Below, piece after piece: positions 36,301 to 50,734 of a stretch of 54,657 nucleotides of DNA. The stretch's first letter is position 1, and each line of letters begins with the position of its first letter. Both the position numbers and the translations under genes were made by a program. The notes beneath the pieces were generated by a model. The model searched no databases, was not told where the DNA came from, and saw nothing but the letters and a program-made list of their open reading frames with translations. The stretch comes from Parachlorella kessleri (taxonomy: Eukaryota; Chlorophyta; Trebouxiophyceae; Chlorellales; Chlorellaceae). The stretch is taken from positions 1 to 54,657 of the forward strand of contig BBXU01002955.1 of NCBI GenBank assembly GCA_001598975.1, given 5' to 3'.

Positions 36301-37715
36301 GCAGTAGCAGGTCGCAGTGTCCTCGTCGCAGAGCCCAGCACAGCGCAGCGTGACACCCCCACGCCGTAGGTCTGTGGGCTCATTGTATGGCTCCAGCCCA
36401 TGCTGGCGGTGCTCCTGGGAGCAAGGCTGCAGGTGATCCCCAGGAGAGGGGAATAGGTATGGGCAAGAAGGAGGGATGCGGAGATGACAAGAGGGGCCTG
36501 TCCTCTACGCATGAGAGCATGGGTTGGTGCCAACGCAGATATGCTCAGGGAGTGAGTGGCGGCCAAGAACGAGCATGACGAGAGATGATGCGAGTTTGTG
36601 GCCTGCATGGTGGTTAGACATGACTGAGGAAGGTACGCACGCTGTCTGCCACCCCCTGCACCTACACTTACCCGTTTCTGGCGGATGGTGCAGTCATCTC
36701 CGGTCCACCCTGTACAAAAAGAAGTAAACTGATGTTTCCCAGTTGGACAGCAACATTGCCAACCTGTCGAGGAATCTGCGATCAGAGTTTCATCACATGC
36801 CCATCATTTGCATGGCAATCTAGTAGGGGTCTGACAGGGGCCACTGGCCGAAGTGGATTACGTGACTGTTGCGGAACTGAGAGAAGCAGCTCCATCATGC
36901 TTCTGCCAACTATATGACTCCCTAGAGAGATATTCTTTGCTTCTCTTTCCACAACCTGGCGGGCTTGCCTGCGTACTGCCACAGCATTGTCAGGTGGCGG
37001 TACGCTGTCAGACTAGCCTAGACTTGCCTGCTGGGCAGCGACACCAGCCCGCCATGGCATCACACACGCCCACAAAGTTGCAGTCCCACAGGCAAGTCCT
37101 GTTCCCTCGGGGCGGGGGCGGTGCCGGCACAGGCTGCTGCTGGAGGTACGGCCCACACCAGTGTCCCTGTGTGCCCTGGCATCGGCGGGCTAGCGCTTCT
37201 GGCAAGCGTGGCTGTGTGGCCGCACTTGGGTCAGTGGCTGCTGCAGCTTGAGAAGCCGCAGTGGAAGGAAGTTCTGCTGGGATGTCAGGCTCTGCTATTG
37301 CCCAGGCAGGCAGCCGTGGCTGCTCCTCCTCAAGCTGCCTGTCAGGGTGCACAGCCTGCCCAGCAGGCAGGTCATGCCTTGCTGTACCACCCACAGAGTC
37401 CTGCTGCTGACCTTGTAAGGCCGCCGCGTCTCCTCCTGCAGCTTTGTCTAACGTGCCTGCCGCAGTGTCCACTTTTTCTTGCTGGAAACTACTCTGGCTA
37501 GACTGCTCAGCGGTTGCTGAGTCGCTACCAAGGGTCCCCTGCGAGCTGTTTGTGGCTGCGTGGAGCGAGCGAGGGGTTAGCAGCGGGCGGCTGTGTTGCA
37601 CAGGCGCAGCCTGCCTGCTTGGCAGCAGAAGCAGAGCTAAGCCAAGGACGAGGCAGAGAACGGCGCCAGCAGCTATCTGCCCAACTGGATAGCGGGTGGG
37701 ACGTTTTATCCTCAT
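30390..37715 (-). CDS. Exostosin-like GT47 glycosyltransferase with EGF-like repeats, type II membrane protein
   Basis: Probably a Golgi glycosyltransferase for wall or extracellular glycans. The ATG at 37715 starts a short basic tail (MRIKRPTRYPVGQ) and a hydrophobic signal anchor (about residues 14-31), then a long Ser/Gln-rich stem. Exon 1 (37715-37028) ends in an EGF-like piece (CNFVGVCDAMAGWCRCPAG) that continues in exon 2 (36709-36672, WTGDDCTIRQKR). More Cys-rich pieces follow: about 36420-36250 (LRCAGLCDEDTATCYCPS), 35800-35650 (LFGPGKGWCDADEPASTCEC) and 35370-35300 (GGPFCETHFEQFCINQCSG). The exostosin domain then runs RPLIYVYELPALYN (34600), DEQNSTYFNDGWLYGAE (34260), LFYLPVYTSCFIFPVLGAAD (33790), HHPYWDRKGGRDHILV (33340), LSYWGRTDLDHISG (32980), RDRSILAFFRGRLQ (32200), GRNYSVLMASSVFCLALMG (31650), DGWSSRFTDAVLHG (31370), CIPVVIQDQVEMELSSLLDV (31060) and a C-terminal exon to the stop at 30390. 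Interior borders are approximate. The intron after exon 1 appears to use a GC donor. Confidence 0.9.
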
Positions 37716-38123
37716 CTTGTACACGCCAGCCCAGCCAGCACTGACTAGATGGACCGTGTCCACCTCTCAGCAACGCCTCTGCGCATTTGTGGTGCGGCTG
37801 TCGTGCTTGCAAGCTTAGTCACAGGGCAACAGAGGCTCTGCAGCTTCAACGGATGAACTCACGCTGCATGTGATCACTGAGGCCATGGCGATAAGCACAC
37901 AGTACAAGCGTCATCCTAATGTGCAGATTTGCTAAGGGCATTGGCCACTTGCCCTATAAATGCCCTCAAGCAATGTCGACAGGCTGGCAAAGCAGGAGCG
38001 CAGCAGCATCCCTGTCGGCACCCGTGCCTGGCTAGCCAAGGCCAGCCGTGTAAGGAGCACATTATCCGGTGTTCATGACAATTGATCGCAACCCAGGGGT
38101 AGACGTCAGGAGCCATCTTTGAG
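37716..38123. promoter_or_regulatory. Divergent intergenic region (GT47 / METAP2)
   Basis: About 410 bp separate the two inferred start codons, so both promoters should be here. No specific motif was recognised and no coding sequence is supported. Confidence 0.5.
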
Positions 38124-42735
<4,612 letters not shown>

Positions 42736-44023
42736 GAGGAAGGGCCATTGAAGGCGCCCTTATGGTCATCGGCAGAGAGGTGCCCTTGCGAGGCAACAAC
42801 TGTCAGCGCTGGTAGATGAGGGTCATATCGAGGGATTGGTGAGGCGCAAGCGGTGACTGTCCAACGCGCTGCAGCAAGCATAAAGACTTGGGCAGAGGGC
42901 CAGGCGGCGAGGTGTAGTGCTCCTTGCCCCTGGGGCTGCAGTGGTACAGGCACCGGCCCTCGGGCCACGTAACCCAGGAATATGCGTGGCACAAAACAGT
43001 GGCTCTCGTGCATGGACACCAGCCGCTCCACTTGTGTGCGACAAGGGACTCCACCAGCAAGAGTTGCTTTTTGTGCGGCAAAGCCCTGGCGTAAGGTGCA
43101 GCTGCTGCTGCCCTTTGTTGGTCATCGATCTCGGAGAGCTTCCTTTGTATCTGAAAGGAGTGTGAGGAGGGGGCAGTGCCTGCATTGGTGGGGTGCTGGT
43201 GCCTGGAGTGGCACAATCAGGGTGGTGTTGGGGGCTATTGCCTGACAAGCTTGAAGGCTGGTCCGCCTTGAGATATTTGCGAGTAAGGAAGGGTGGGTGG
43301 GGGGCCTGCATTGGGCTGCGTTTGTGGTTATAATTGCACAACATGGAAGCTGTTATCCGTGCGCTTCTGTCAGCCTGTCCTGGCTAGCCTGCCCAGCAGT
43401 CAACCCCTAGCATGCTGTGTTTTTAGTTCCCACTGTGGAACTTGGACAAAGCTGCCATTGCAAGTCGCATGAAAAGCCTGTGACAATTTGGTATGACAAC
43501 AAGGGGCTGACCAGCTGTCAGGGCTTGTGGTGGAACATACAAGGCGGCCCTATTACCAACCCCGAGCCAGCACTTTGATGTGCATTCTCACATGGCTCCC
43601 AAGCAGAAATCTCCTGGCTGAAGCGTCCCTTGACACCCAGAGCACCCTTGTCATGCAGCCATGCCTGGTCCAGGTTAAATTCACCTCAACTAGCACTACG
43701 CACCACCATTTTCAAGAGACAGGGCACACCCCTCCTACCCAGAGACATACACTAAAACGTCATTAAGGACATCAGATCCGCACATATGAAAGCCTTCTCT
43801 AGCCCCACTTCTGGGGAACTCACAGCAGCATGGTCGGGTACACTACTGACCAGACTAGAACCCAAGCCGCTCACTTGCTCAGGTACGCGGGCGAGCCGTA
43901 AGAGCATACTGCACATCCAGCCCTGAAGTGCACAGCCATCGCTCCCCCTTGGCTCAGTCGTCAAGGAAAGTCTTGTCCACTAGACCCACACCCAGGCTGG
44001 CAGGCCAAGTGCTTGGACGAGCG
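42736..44023. other. Convergent 3' region (METAP2 / DUF3140), no supported gene
   Basis: About 1.3 kb lie between two convergent stops. The minus strand is open from about 43344 to 42803 in overlapping frames (for example LSEIDDQQRAAAAAPYARAL near 43120 and ESHCFVPRIFLGYVARGP near 43000). These are not a family I know and I cannot build a gene from them. From 43340 to 44020 nothing stands out. Confidence 0.4.
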
Positions 44024-45033
44024 TCACTGCTCCCGCCCTGCTGTCACCTTGGCAGGGTCAAAGCCAAAGTTGCGCAACTTGTCCTCCCAGTCGCTGGCAT
44101 GCTGCAGGTCGCCTTTGTGGCAGTTGATGTACTGTGTCACCCTGCATGCAAGGCAGTCAGGCCAGCAATATGTCATTTCATGCCAACTGCCTGTCACTGC
44201 CATGACTCAGATCAAGCCACATGCTGCAAGAGCTTCATAAGTTCCCATCCAGGACTGGACTCGACGACTGTTGCTGTGCGGCTCGATATCGAGCTACACA
44301 CAACCTTTAGCCTCGGTTTCCAGTCGTCAATCGGGTCATGAAACTTACGGCAGGAAGCCTGCAGATTCGTTGGGAAATGCCTAGCGTCTCAGCAAATCAT
44401 CTGAAATGTACGACCCACATGCACCAGGCAAGACTTACTGGTACATGTGCTCCAGGTCGCCCTCATAAAAAGTGTCCTCCTTCTTGTTTAGCAACTCCAC
44501 TATCCTGCAACCCAAACAGAATCATCTGTCGCCACCATCAACAGCAGCAACACCGCTTGTGGCTCGCTCGCATGGGGTGACCAAAGCGCCACGAGCATGA
44601 AGGCCACCCCACCCTGGTTGAGCCTCAGACACTCTGCTCTCGCCACACACATTTTCCGGACACTTATTACAGGCCACCCAAAAAGCCAATCCGCTCCCTG
44701 CAGCCCCCTCCAAAGTTTCCATGCAGCGGCCCAGGAGCTGGGGCACCAGGTCTACCTGCGGGCCATGTGCCGACCTTCCTTCTCCTTATCATCGCCGTCT
44801 TCCACGGCATGCCGCGACTCGTCTCTGCACAGGAAGGCCTCAATCTCCTGCAAGTGAGCCAACAAAGGCAGTCAAGGCGCTGCCAACTTCGTGACGCCTG
44901 CTGACTGGACAGCATTTCATCCTTCCACCTGCGGCGTCATGTTAACAGCCTGCCTGAAGCCGCTGATAATCTGCCCAGGATCCGAGCCTGGCGGCAGGGG
45001 ATCGTTCAGATATTGCTTGCAGCTCTCAGCCAT
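44024..45033 (-). CDS. DUF3140 family small protein
   Basis: Four exons close in phase: 45033-44929, 44847-44756, 44504-44439 and 44141-44024, for 126 residues. The product matches the layout of DUF3140, a small family of unknown function known mainly from bacteria and fungi: an N-terminal FRQAVNMTPQEIEAFL, then GRHMARRIVELLNKKEDTFY, DLEHMYQVTQYINCHKGD and a closing WEDKLRNFGFDPAK. The family hallmark, R-RIVE-L-KK followed by HM-KV--Y--, is well kept. The start is the ATG at 45033; the stop is TGA at 44024-44026. No catalytic residues are known for the family and no signal or membrane segment is visible. It sits in tandem downstream of the ADPRM-like gene on the same strand, but nothing shows that they work together. 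Confidence 0.87.
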
Positions 45034-45728
45034 GACTGAAGCGGACCTGACTTTAATGTGGCCGAGGCTGGTGCGAGGCAGCCTGGAGACCAAATAAAAC
45101 ATAAGCTTTGAAGATCTGTGCCCTGGAAACGCAGGCTGACGGGCTAAAGTCCGTGCCTGCCAACTCAGCTTGGCGCGTGCAGCGCGCAAAGGGACCAGGT
45201 GGTGAGCACTTCCGAGCCTGCAAGTTCCTGTATCAGACTTGTTCAAATGCAGGCAAATGTCCCACTGCATGGCTCGTTGTGTTGAAAGGCTAGTCAAGAC
45301 CTGGCCATGTTATTCCCAGCAGCTCTGGGAGATGCACCTCCAGTGTGTTCGCTAGCAGAGGTTTCAAAACGTGAGGTTGTTCAGAAGTGGTGGGTAAAAT
45401 CGTTCCATCCTGCAGCAGACGCTCGTGGCTCCCTAGTAGCCACCTGGTCGAAAAATCACTCAACTACGACTAAATGAGCCACCCATATAAGGGGCGCAAG
45501 CTGTAAGGCTACGCTAGACTACTGATGTGTTCCTGTGCAAGTGCCATTCCCCAGTCCTAACCCTAACACAATATTGGCACAAAAGGATTGCAGCTTTTGC
45601 TGCACCCAAGGAACGACCCGTGCCACGAAACTATGCTATACAGATGAGCCGTGTGATGGTATACTCCAACAGCAGCGCCAGCTACGCTTCGCCCTGCCCT
45701 AGACGCTCGCAGAGCCCTCCTCCTGCTG
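45034..45728. other. Spacer between ADPRM-like and DUF3140 genes
   Basis: About 700 bp between tandem minus-strand genes. No coding sequence is supported. It should hold the ADPRM-like 3' end and the DUF3140 promoter and leader. One short CCTAACCCTAAC match near 45555 resembles the telomere-like unit found near 49680 but is too short to weigh. Confidence 0.45.
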
Positions 45729-48700
45729 CTACGGATGCTGCTGCTGTGCAAGGGTCCCTCGTCGCTTCTGCTCCAGCTGCCGCCGCCGGACCACTTGTCC
45801 TCCCCCGATGCACCACTCCCCGCTGCTAAAGGTATCCACCCCTCTAACCACCAGCCGGTCCGGGAACACATCTACCACCCCAAAGCAGTCCCTGCCGGGG
45901 GGCGTCTCAAGGACAGCCTTGCAAACCCTGAGCCAAACACAGGCGAGAACACAAGTCAGCATTGCAGCTGCCACGGCTGGTGCATCCAGTTGTTTAGCTG
46001 CCTGCCAACCTGCTACATGCACCCCACAACGACGCTTTCCGCAAGCGTTGGTTTCCCACTGTTGGGCAACCAGGGAATGAAAGGGCAGCCAGGCAGCACT
46101 CTGGCACCACCTACCCACCCACCCCCTGCAGTGTGCCACACGTGAGTAACTGGGGGAGACTGATGGTCTGACCACCCCAGCAGCATTCACCACACTCAGA
46201 CACACCAGAAGTATGGGCTGGGATCAGGGAAACGCAGGGGCTAGACGCAGGTACCACAACAGCCCACCCACCTGTGGTGTATGCCATGCTCATCCTGGAA
46301 GTAGCCATCCATGTGAGCATGCCCTGCCAGCGTTGCAACCACAACATCATCGTAGCTGTGCAGCGTCTGCACCGGCACAGTCAAGCACAGCCGGGGTGTC
46401 AGCCAGCCAGCCACACGACAGAGCCGCACTGCGTTCCAGCACCGTTGATGCCCAGGACATTTTTGCTTGTGCAACCACGTGAGCAGCTGCTCGTACGCAC
46501 AGCAAACGATGGCACCAGGAAGGCCAGCACCACGACCTCCTCAGGGGCGCGCACACAGACAGCACGCAAACGCCACACCTGCAGCACCTCATCGTAATTC
46601 CACATGAGGCAGGCGCCGGCGCAGGTGCGGGGATGAAAGCACAGGTGGCAAAGTACCACCACCTGCTGGCTACTGGATCGGGCCTCCTGCACGAAGCAAC
46701 CGTGTGTGTGTGGCAGCTGGGCGATTAGGAGGAGCACCTGCACTGCATGCGGCACAGCCCCCATCCTGCCTTACATCGTTGGGTCAGACGACCAAGAGGA
46801 CAACTCAGTATCCAAGGCTCCAATGACACCAGCACCCCACCAAACCTGGCGGCAGCTGACGAGCAGTAGATCCGAGACGAGTCACCTCGGCATCAGCTGA
46901 TGACAAGCATGGCATCACACCTCTAGCTGCTGTCCGAGCCACGCCAGCTGCTGCTCGCTAAGGCCACCGCCAAACTTCACAAACCGCCGATCGACTCCCA
47001 CCAACCCGTTGTTGCTGTTCTTCTCCTGCACAGGTCACTCGCAATTGCACGCTAAAAGTTCCATACACACATCGTACACGGAGCCAGCACAACCCATAAG
47101 CTGGGGTCTTGTTTGTCGAGCCTTCCACGCACTGCCGCCGCCAGTCTTGGTAACTGCACAGGCACGCCTTCAGCTGCCCATCTCAAGTAGGGCACCCGAT
47201 GCAATAGCCCTGCCGAGGACAGCCAAGCCACACACTCACCTTGTTTGGGTTCTTTTCACTCAGGATGCTGGCTGCTCTCGCATGCAGGGGATGCCCCGGT
47301 GGCCAGCCCAGCAGGGAGACGTCATAGCCGTCACACACCACAAATCGCCAGCCGGGGTGGGGCGAGTACGTATAGTAGCTGTGGGGTAGGGACGGGTACT
47401 GCTTAAACTTGTCGATGCCTGCAGGAGCAACTGCCGAGTGGGAAATTGTAAAAGGAAACCGGCTTCACAGCCCAAGCGTTTCACACCATACACCCACCGG
47501 CCCACCAAATCACTAGTACCTGGTACTCAATACCGTACATTGACAACAACAGGCAATTGCCTCATTGCGCAGGTGAGAAGAGCAGGCACATCCCCCAGAC
47601 CCACCTTACCCACACCCTATTGTACTGAAGTTTGATCTTCACCAAGTTGTTTCCACCCAAGGAAGTCCTAACCCATCTCCCCTTGCAGCAGTCAGTGGGC
47701 CAGCCTGCGCCACATGGGCCACTTGTGTCCCCATCTGCGGCTTGCTCCTTGCGGTACGGAGTCCCTCATCGGCCAGCCTGTCGCATTTGACACACCCTGC
47801 TCCTGATCAACCTGCCTACCGTCCGCTCACTCACTTACTCACCCAGCCTGCGGTTTAACTCATCCCTAGGGTGGTTGTACAGGCAATGGTTGCCCAGCAT
47901 GTGCAGCACCGGCAGCTGTAGCCTCTCAAAGCGCTGCAACACATTCTGCAGGGCCTGCTCCGATTTCGAAATGTCGCTGCCCTCATCTGGTGGGGTCACT
48001 GAGTTGTGGTAGTCTATAATCTGCAGCGGGCAGCAGACACAGGCACAACCGCAGGCAAACAGTCAGGCAGACACTGAAAAATAGAGGCTGTTCGACTGAG
48101 GTTAAGCCCGCAACCGCTCTGCTGCCGCCGTGCATCCTTGCACCCAGTCCCTTGCTGAATGAAAGTGGGAAGTTGTAGGCACACAGCAGGCCACTCACGT
48201 CCCCCAGGTGCACCGCAAAGCTGACTTGCTCCTGCTGGAAGTGCTCCAGGGCCCTCTCCAGCCCTGCCAGGGCTTGGCGGTAGTACCTGGGTACTCCATG
48301 AAAGCTGAAGCCGTCAGGAATGTCCGCATGCTGCAAGCAACAAGCCCAGGAGGGTATGTTGCTGAGCCAGCAACCAACAGGCAGGCTGCTCGTGAAGCAG
48401 GTCCACACTCTTGCCGGCACGGCTGTGCCCAAAGTACCGTAAGGGGCCACCTGAGAGACTCCATACCTGGACGTCTGAGATCAGGCCGAAGCTGAAGAGC
48501 TTGGGCGCCTGCAGCATGGAGAAGGGAGACGACAGTGGAGGCGCTCAGCTACGGCTGGGCAGCGAGGCCTGGGCGTAATTTATTTATTTATTATTTATTT
48601 GATATAAATTTAGAAAACTGTGGCAGACCACCTGTAACCTTCCTACCCAACAACAGCAGGGCACTTGCAGTCACAAGCTTCTGCCTGAACCTGCGGCCCC

Positions 48701-48795
48701 CCCACCTGAGACGTTGCTCCTTGTGTTCCAGCAGCATTTGCAGTCTGAGGCTTCACAGGAGGCGAGGTCGGCCGGCCAACGGATGAGACAGTCAT
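45729..48795 (-). CDS. ADPRM: Manganese-dependent ADP-ribose/CDP-alcohol diphosphatase-like metallophosphatase (ADPRM)
   Basis: Calcineurin-like phosphoesterase whose relatives hydrolyse ADP-ribose, IDP-ribose and CDP-choline-type substrates with Mn2+. Nine exons close in phase: 48795-48706, 48508-48467, 48330-48199, 48020-47843, 47418-47240, 47025-46921, 46686-46579, 46366-46272 and 45927-45729, for 375 residues. Metal-site motifs appear in order: FSFGLISDVQHAD (Asp42), the LGDII motif (Asp88), MLGNHC (Asn132, His133), VVVLCHLCFHP, and TLAGHAHMDGYFQDEHGIHH. Family segments RYYRQALAGLERALEHF, GWRFVVCDGYDVSLLGWPPG and ALQNVLQRFERL also match. One difference is CHLCFHP where the family usually has HLP-type residues. 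The first exon was chosen because ATG 48795 gives an in-phase leader; its residues are not conserved, so the true start could differ. No transit or signal peptide is obvious. Confidence 0.93.
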
Positions 48796-49309
48796 CGTCT
48801 GTGCTGAGACTGCAAGTGCGGGGTCGATGGCCCAACTCTGCACCAACGGCTGTCCACGATGACTTGTCAGCCAAGTTGGTGAGGATTTTTTTGCAGTAAC
48901 TGTTCACTGTCTAACCGGCCAGGGTTGCCAGGGTAATGGATTACGACAACCATGACTCACGACCTGCACATAAGTGGACGAGTCTGGCACTCCAGACTGG
49001 GATGATATATGTGTTTGCCTATCAAAATCAGATTACACTTGGGCGCAAGGGGGTAGGCCGGCGATAACTTGAGGGGGTCCCAGTACACTGCCTCCAGGCC
49101 CAGGGGCTCTTCTATCAGCAAGGGCAGCAAGGTGGTGCGAACAGGGTGTGAAAGTTGAGCTGTACGTACAGGACGGGTGAGAAATAGGAAGCACAGGGGC
49201 TGGTTTACGACTCGGACTGTCTAGGAAGGAAGCCACCTAGGCGGGGTCTTAAGGAAAGGGGGGCCTGTTTGCAAGCAGGACCACCAGTGGAACACCCCCC
49301 AGGCCCCCT
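48796..49309. other. Region upstream of the ADPRM-like gene
   Basis: This should contain the ADPRM-like promoter and leader. No coding sequence is supported. It grades into the repeat array that begins near 49310. Confidence 0.45.
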
Positions 49310-49628
49310 CTCTCGGAATTCCTTTTCCTCCCACTCTTCCCTGGGTGCTGAGGCCCTGGCTTAGGCCGCCCCCCTTCCCGGAATTCTTTTTCCTCCTACT
49401 CTTCCCTGGGTGGACAGGCCCTGGCTTTGGCCGCCCCCCTTCCCGGAATTCTTTTTCCTCCTACTCTTCCCTGGGTGCACTGGCCCAGGCCGCAGCCGGC
49501 CCCCTTCCCGGAATTCCCTTTCCTCCTACTCTTCCGGGTGCACGGGCCCAGGCAGCAGCCTCCCCCCTTCCTGGACTTCCTTTTCCTCCTACTCTTCCGG
49601 GGTTAGCATGCAGCACAGGTACCCACTT

Positions 49629-49791
49629 GGAAGAGTTGGAGGAAAAGGAAGTCCTGGAAGGGGGGCGGCCGCATTGGCACCCTAACCCTAAGTTAACCCT
49701 AACCCCTAACCCTAACTTAACCCTAACCCTAACCCCTAACTCCTAATGCAGCCGCCCCCCTTCCAGGAATTCTTTTTCCTCCTACTCTTCC
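49629..49791. repeat. Inverted repeat (about 45-bp arms) flanking the telomere-like tract
   Basis: The left arm at about 49629-49675, reverse-complemented, closely matches the right arm at about 49744-49791: both read TGC-GCCGCCCCCCTTCCAGGA, then an A/T-rich GAATTC-like step, then TCCTCC-ACTCTTCC. The loop between the arms is almost exactly the telomere-like tract. Confidence 0.8.
49680..49746. repeat. Interstitial telomere-like tract, (CCCTAA)n with CCCCTAA variants
   Basis: About 65 bp of CCCTAA units (TTAGGG on the other strand), mixed with CCCCTAA and AGTTAA/ACTTAA interruptions. About nine units are recognisable. It is internal, not at the window edge, so this is an interstitial telomeric sequence rather than a chromosome end. 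Unit length is the six-base type rather than the seven-base TTTAGGG usual in plants and many green algae. Confidence 0.85.
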
Positions 49792-49928
49792 GAGGCGCGC
49801 CAGCCCAGGGCAGGTACCCGCTTCCAGGAATTCCTATTCCTCCTACTCTTCCGGGGTCAGCAGGCAGGGCATTTTCTGTGGTCGGAAGTTGGAAGAGTAG
49901 GAGCGAGAAGTAGGACAACAGGGAATGG

Positions 49929-49959
49929 TTGTCCGACTTCCAAGAGGGAAGTCGGACAA
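49929..49959. repeat. Perfect 13-bp hairpin
   Basis: TTGTCCGACTTCC at 49929-49941 is followed after the five-base loop AAGAG by its exact reverse complement at 49947-49959. It lies at the distal edge of the repeat array and is not near a gene end, so it does not look like a terminator. Confidence 0.85.
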
Positions 49960-49990
49960 AAAGGAAGAACCTAGAGTGGGAAGGGTCTAG

Positions 49991-50734
49991 CTTTCCAGGG
50001 GGTTCCTACTCTTCCCAAAAGGCTTCCAAGTAGGATCCGACATCAAGTGCTTCCCATTCCTGGGACGGGTGTAGAGTGCGCCTGAGTCTTGCCTGACTTA
50101 GAACAGTCAGAACTGAGGTCTTCGATGTCTAGTTATTACAGGATGAGTTCTGACCCTCGAGTACAGTCTGCGTACCCACCACTACTCAGCTCAGTAGGGT
50201 GTTGTGCAGTGCAGCTGGAATGGATGTGGGCTAGGCAACACACCAGGGTGCATGGATGCTGCACAGCCATCATGCCCCATTTTGGGGCACGCCATTGCAA
50301 GATGTAACCTGTCATCAGAGCAGACGAGGCACTTGAAAGCAGCACGGGCATAATGCAACCAACGTGGCAGCAGTAGTAAGGAGAAAGGAGTTGTTTAACC
50401 AGGGCACTGAACATATTAACAGATGGTAACCGCGCGTAGACGCCACGCAGGACATATAGACATCGACTGGACCAGTTAGCCAGTTACAAAGAACCGGAGA
50501 GAACCATAAGGGAGGAGTCAAGAAAGAAGAAAAGGGAAAGGCTTCAAACACTTGGCGTGCCTGCTCAGTTCATACTGTGGCAAAACGGGGAGGCACGCAA
50601 TACTCCCAATGTTGTTACCAGCAGGCAGAGCAGGCACCGCAGTAGGGGGCCCAAGTGGTGTGGGGCCCAGCATTGCTTGCTGGCAACAGTGGACTATAGC
50701 CGACAGAAGAGGCCACGCCCACTACCACCAACCA
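49991..50734. other. Region after the repeat array, 3' side of the protease-like gene
   Basis: No coding sequence is supported. On the minus strand this is downstream of the protease-crystallin stop; TTACA at 50484-50488 (TGTAA on the minus strand) could be its polyadenylation signal, though 250 bases from the stop is rather far. Confidence 0.4.

Larger units (their letters stand above)
49310..49990. repeat. Degenerate pyrimidine-rich repeat array with units in both orientations
   Basis: A core unit of about 35-60 bp containing CCCCCTTCC-GGAATTC, TTTTTCCTCCTACTCTTCC and a GC-rich spacer recurs at about 49314, 49369, 49434, 49500, 49563, 49755 and 49827 on the plus strand. An inverted copy is at 49629-49672, and shorter inverted pieces (GGAAGAGTAGGAG) occur near 49891. 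GAATTC recurs in most copies. The array surrounds the telomere-like tract. It contains several long open frames simply because the unit lacks stops; I do not regard them as genes. Confidence 0.85.

Noticed and set aside
42803..43344. Overlapping minus-strand open frames of 100-170 codons
   Set aside because: No recognisable family, frames overlap each other, and no phase-consistent splice plan was found. They lie in the 3' region between convergent genes.
48796..48846. Upstream extension of the ADPRM first exon to 48846
   Set aside because: The frame is open but 48846 is a TTG, not an ATG. The first ATG in frame is 48795.
49345..49746. Plus-strand open frames with repeated PFPEFFFLLLFPG-like translation
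   Set aside because: This is the repeat array translated. The unit lacks stops, and the last part translates the telomere-like tract.
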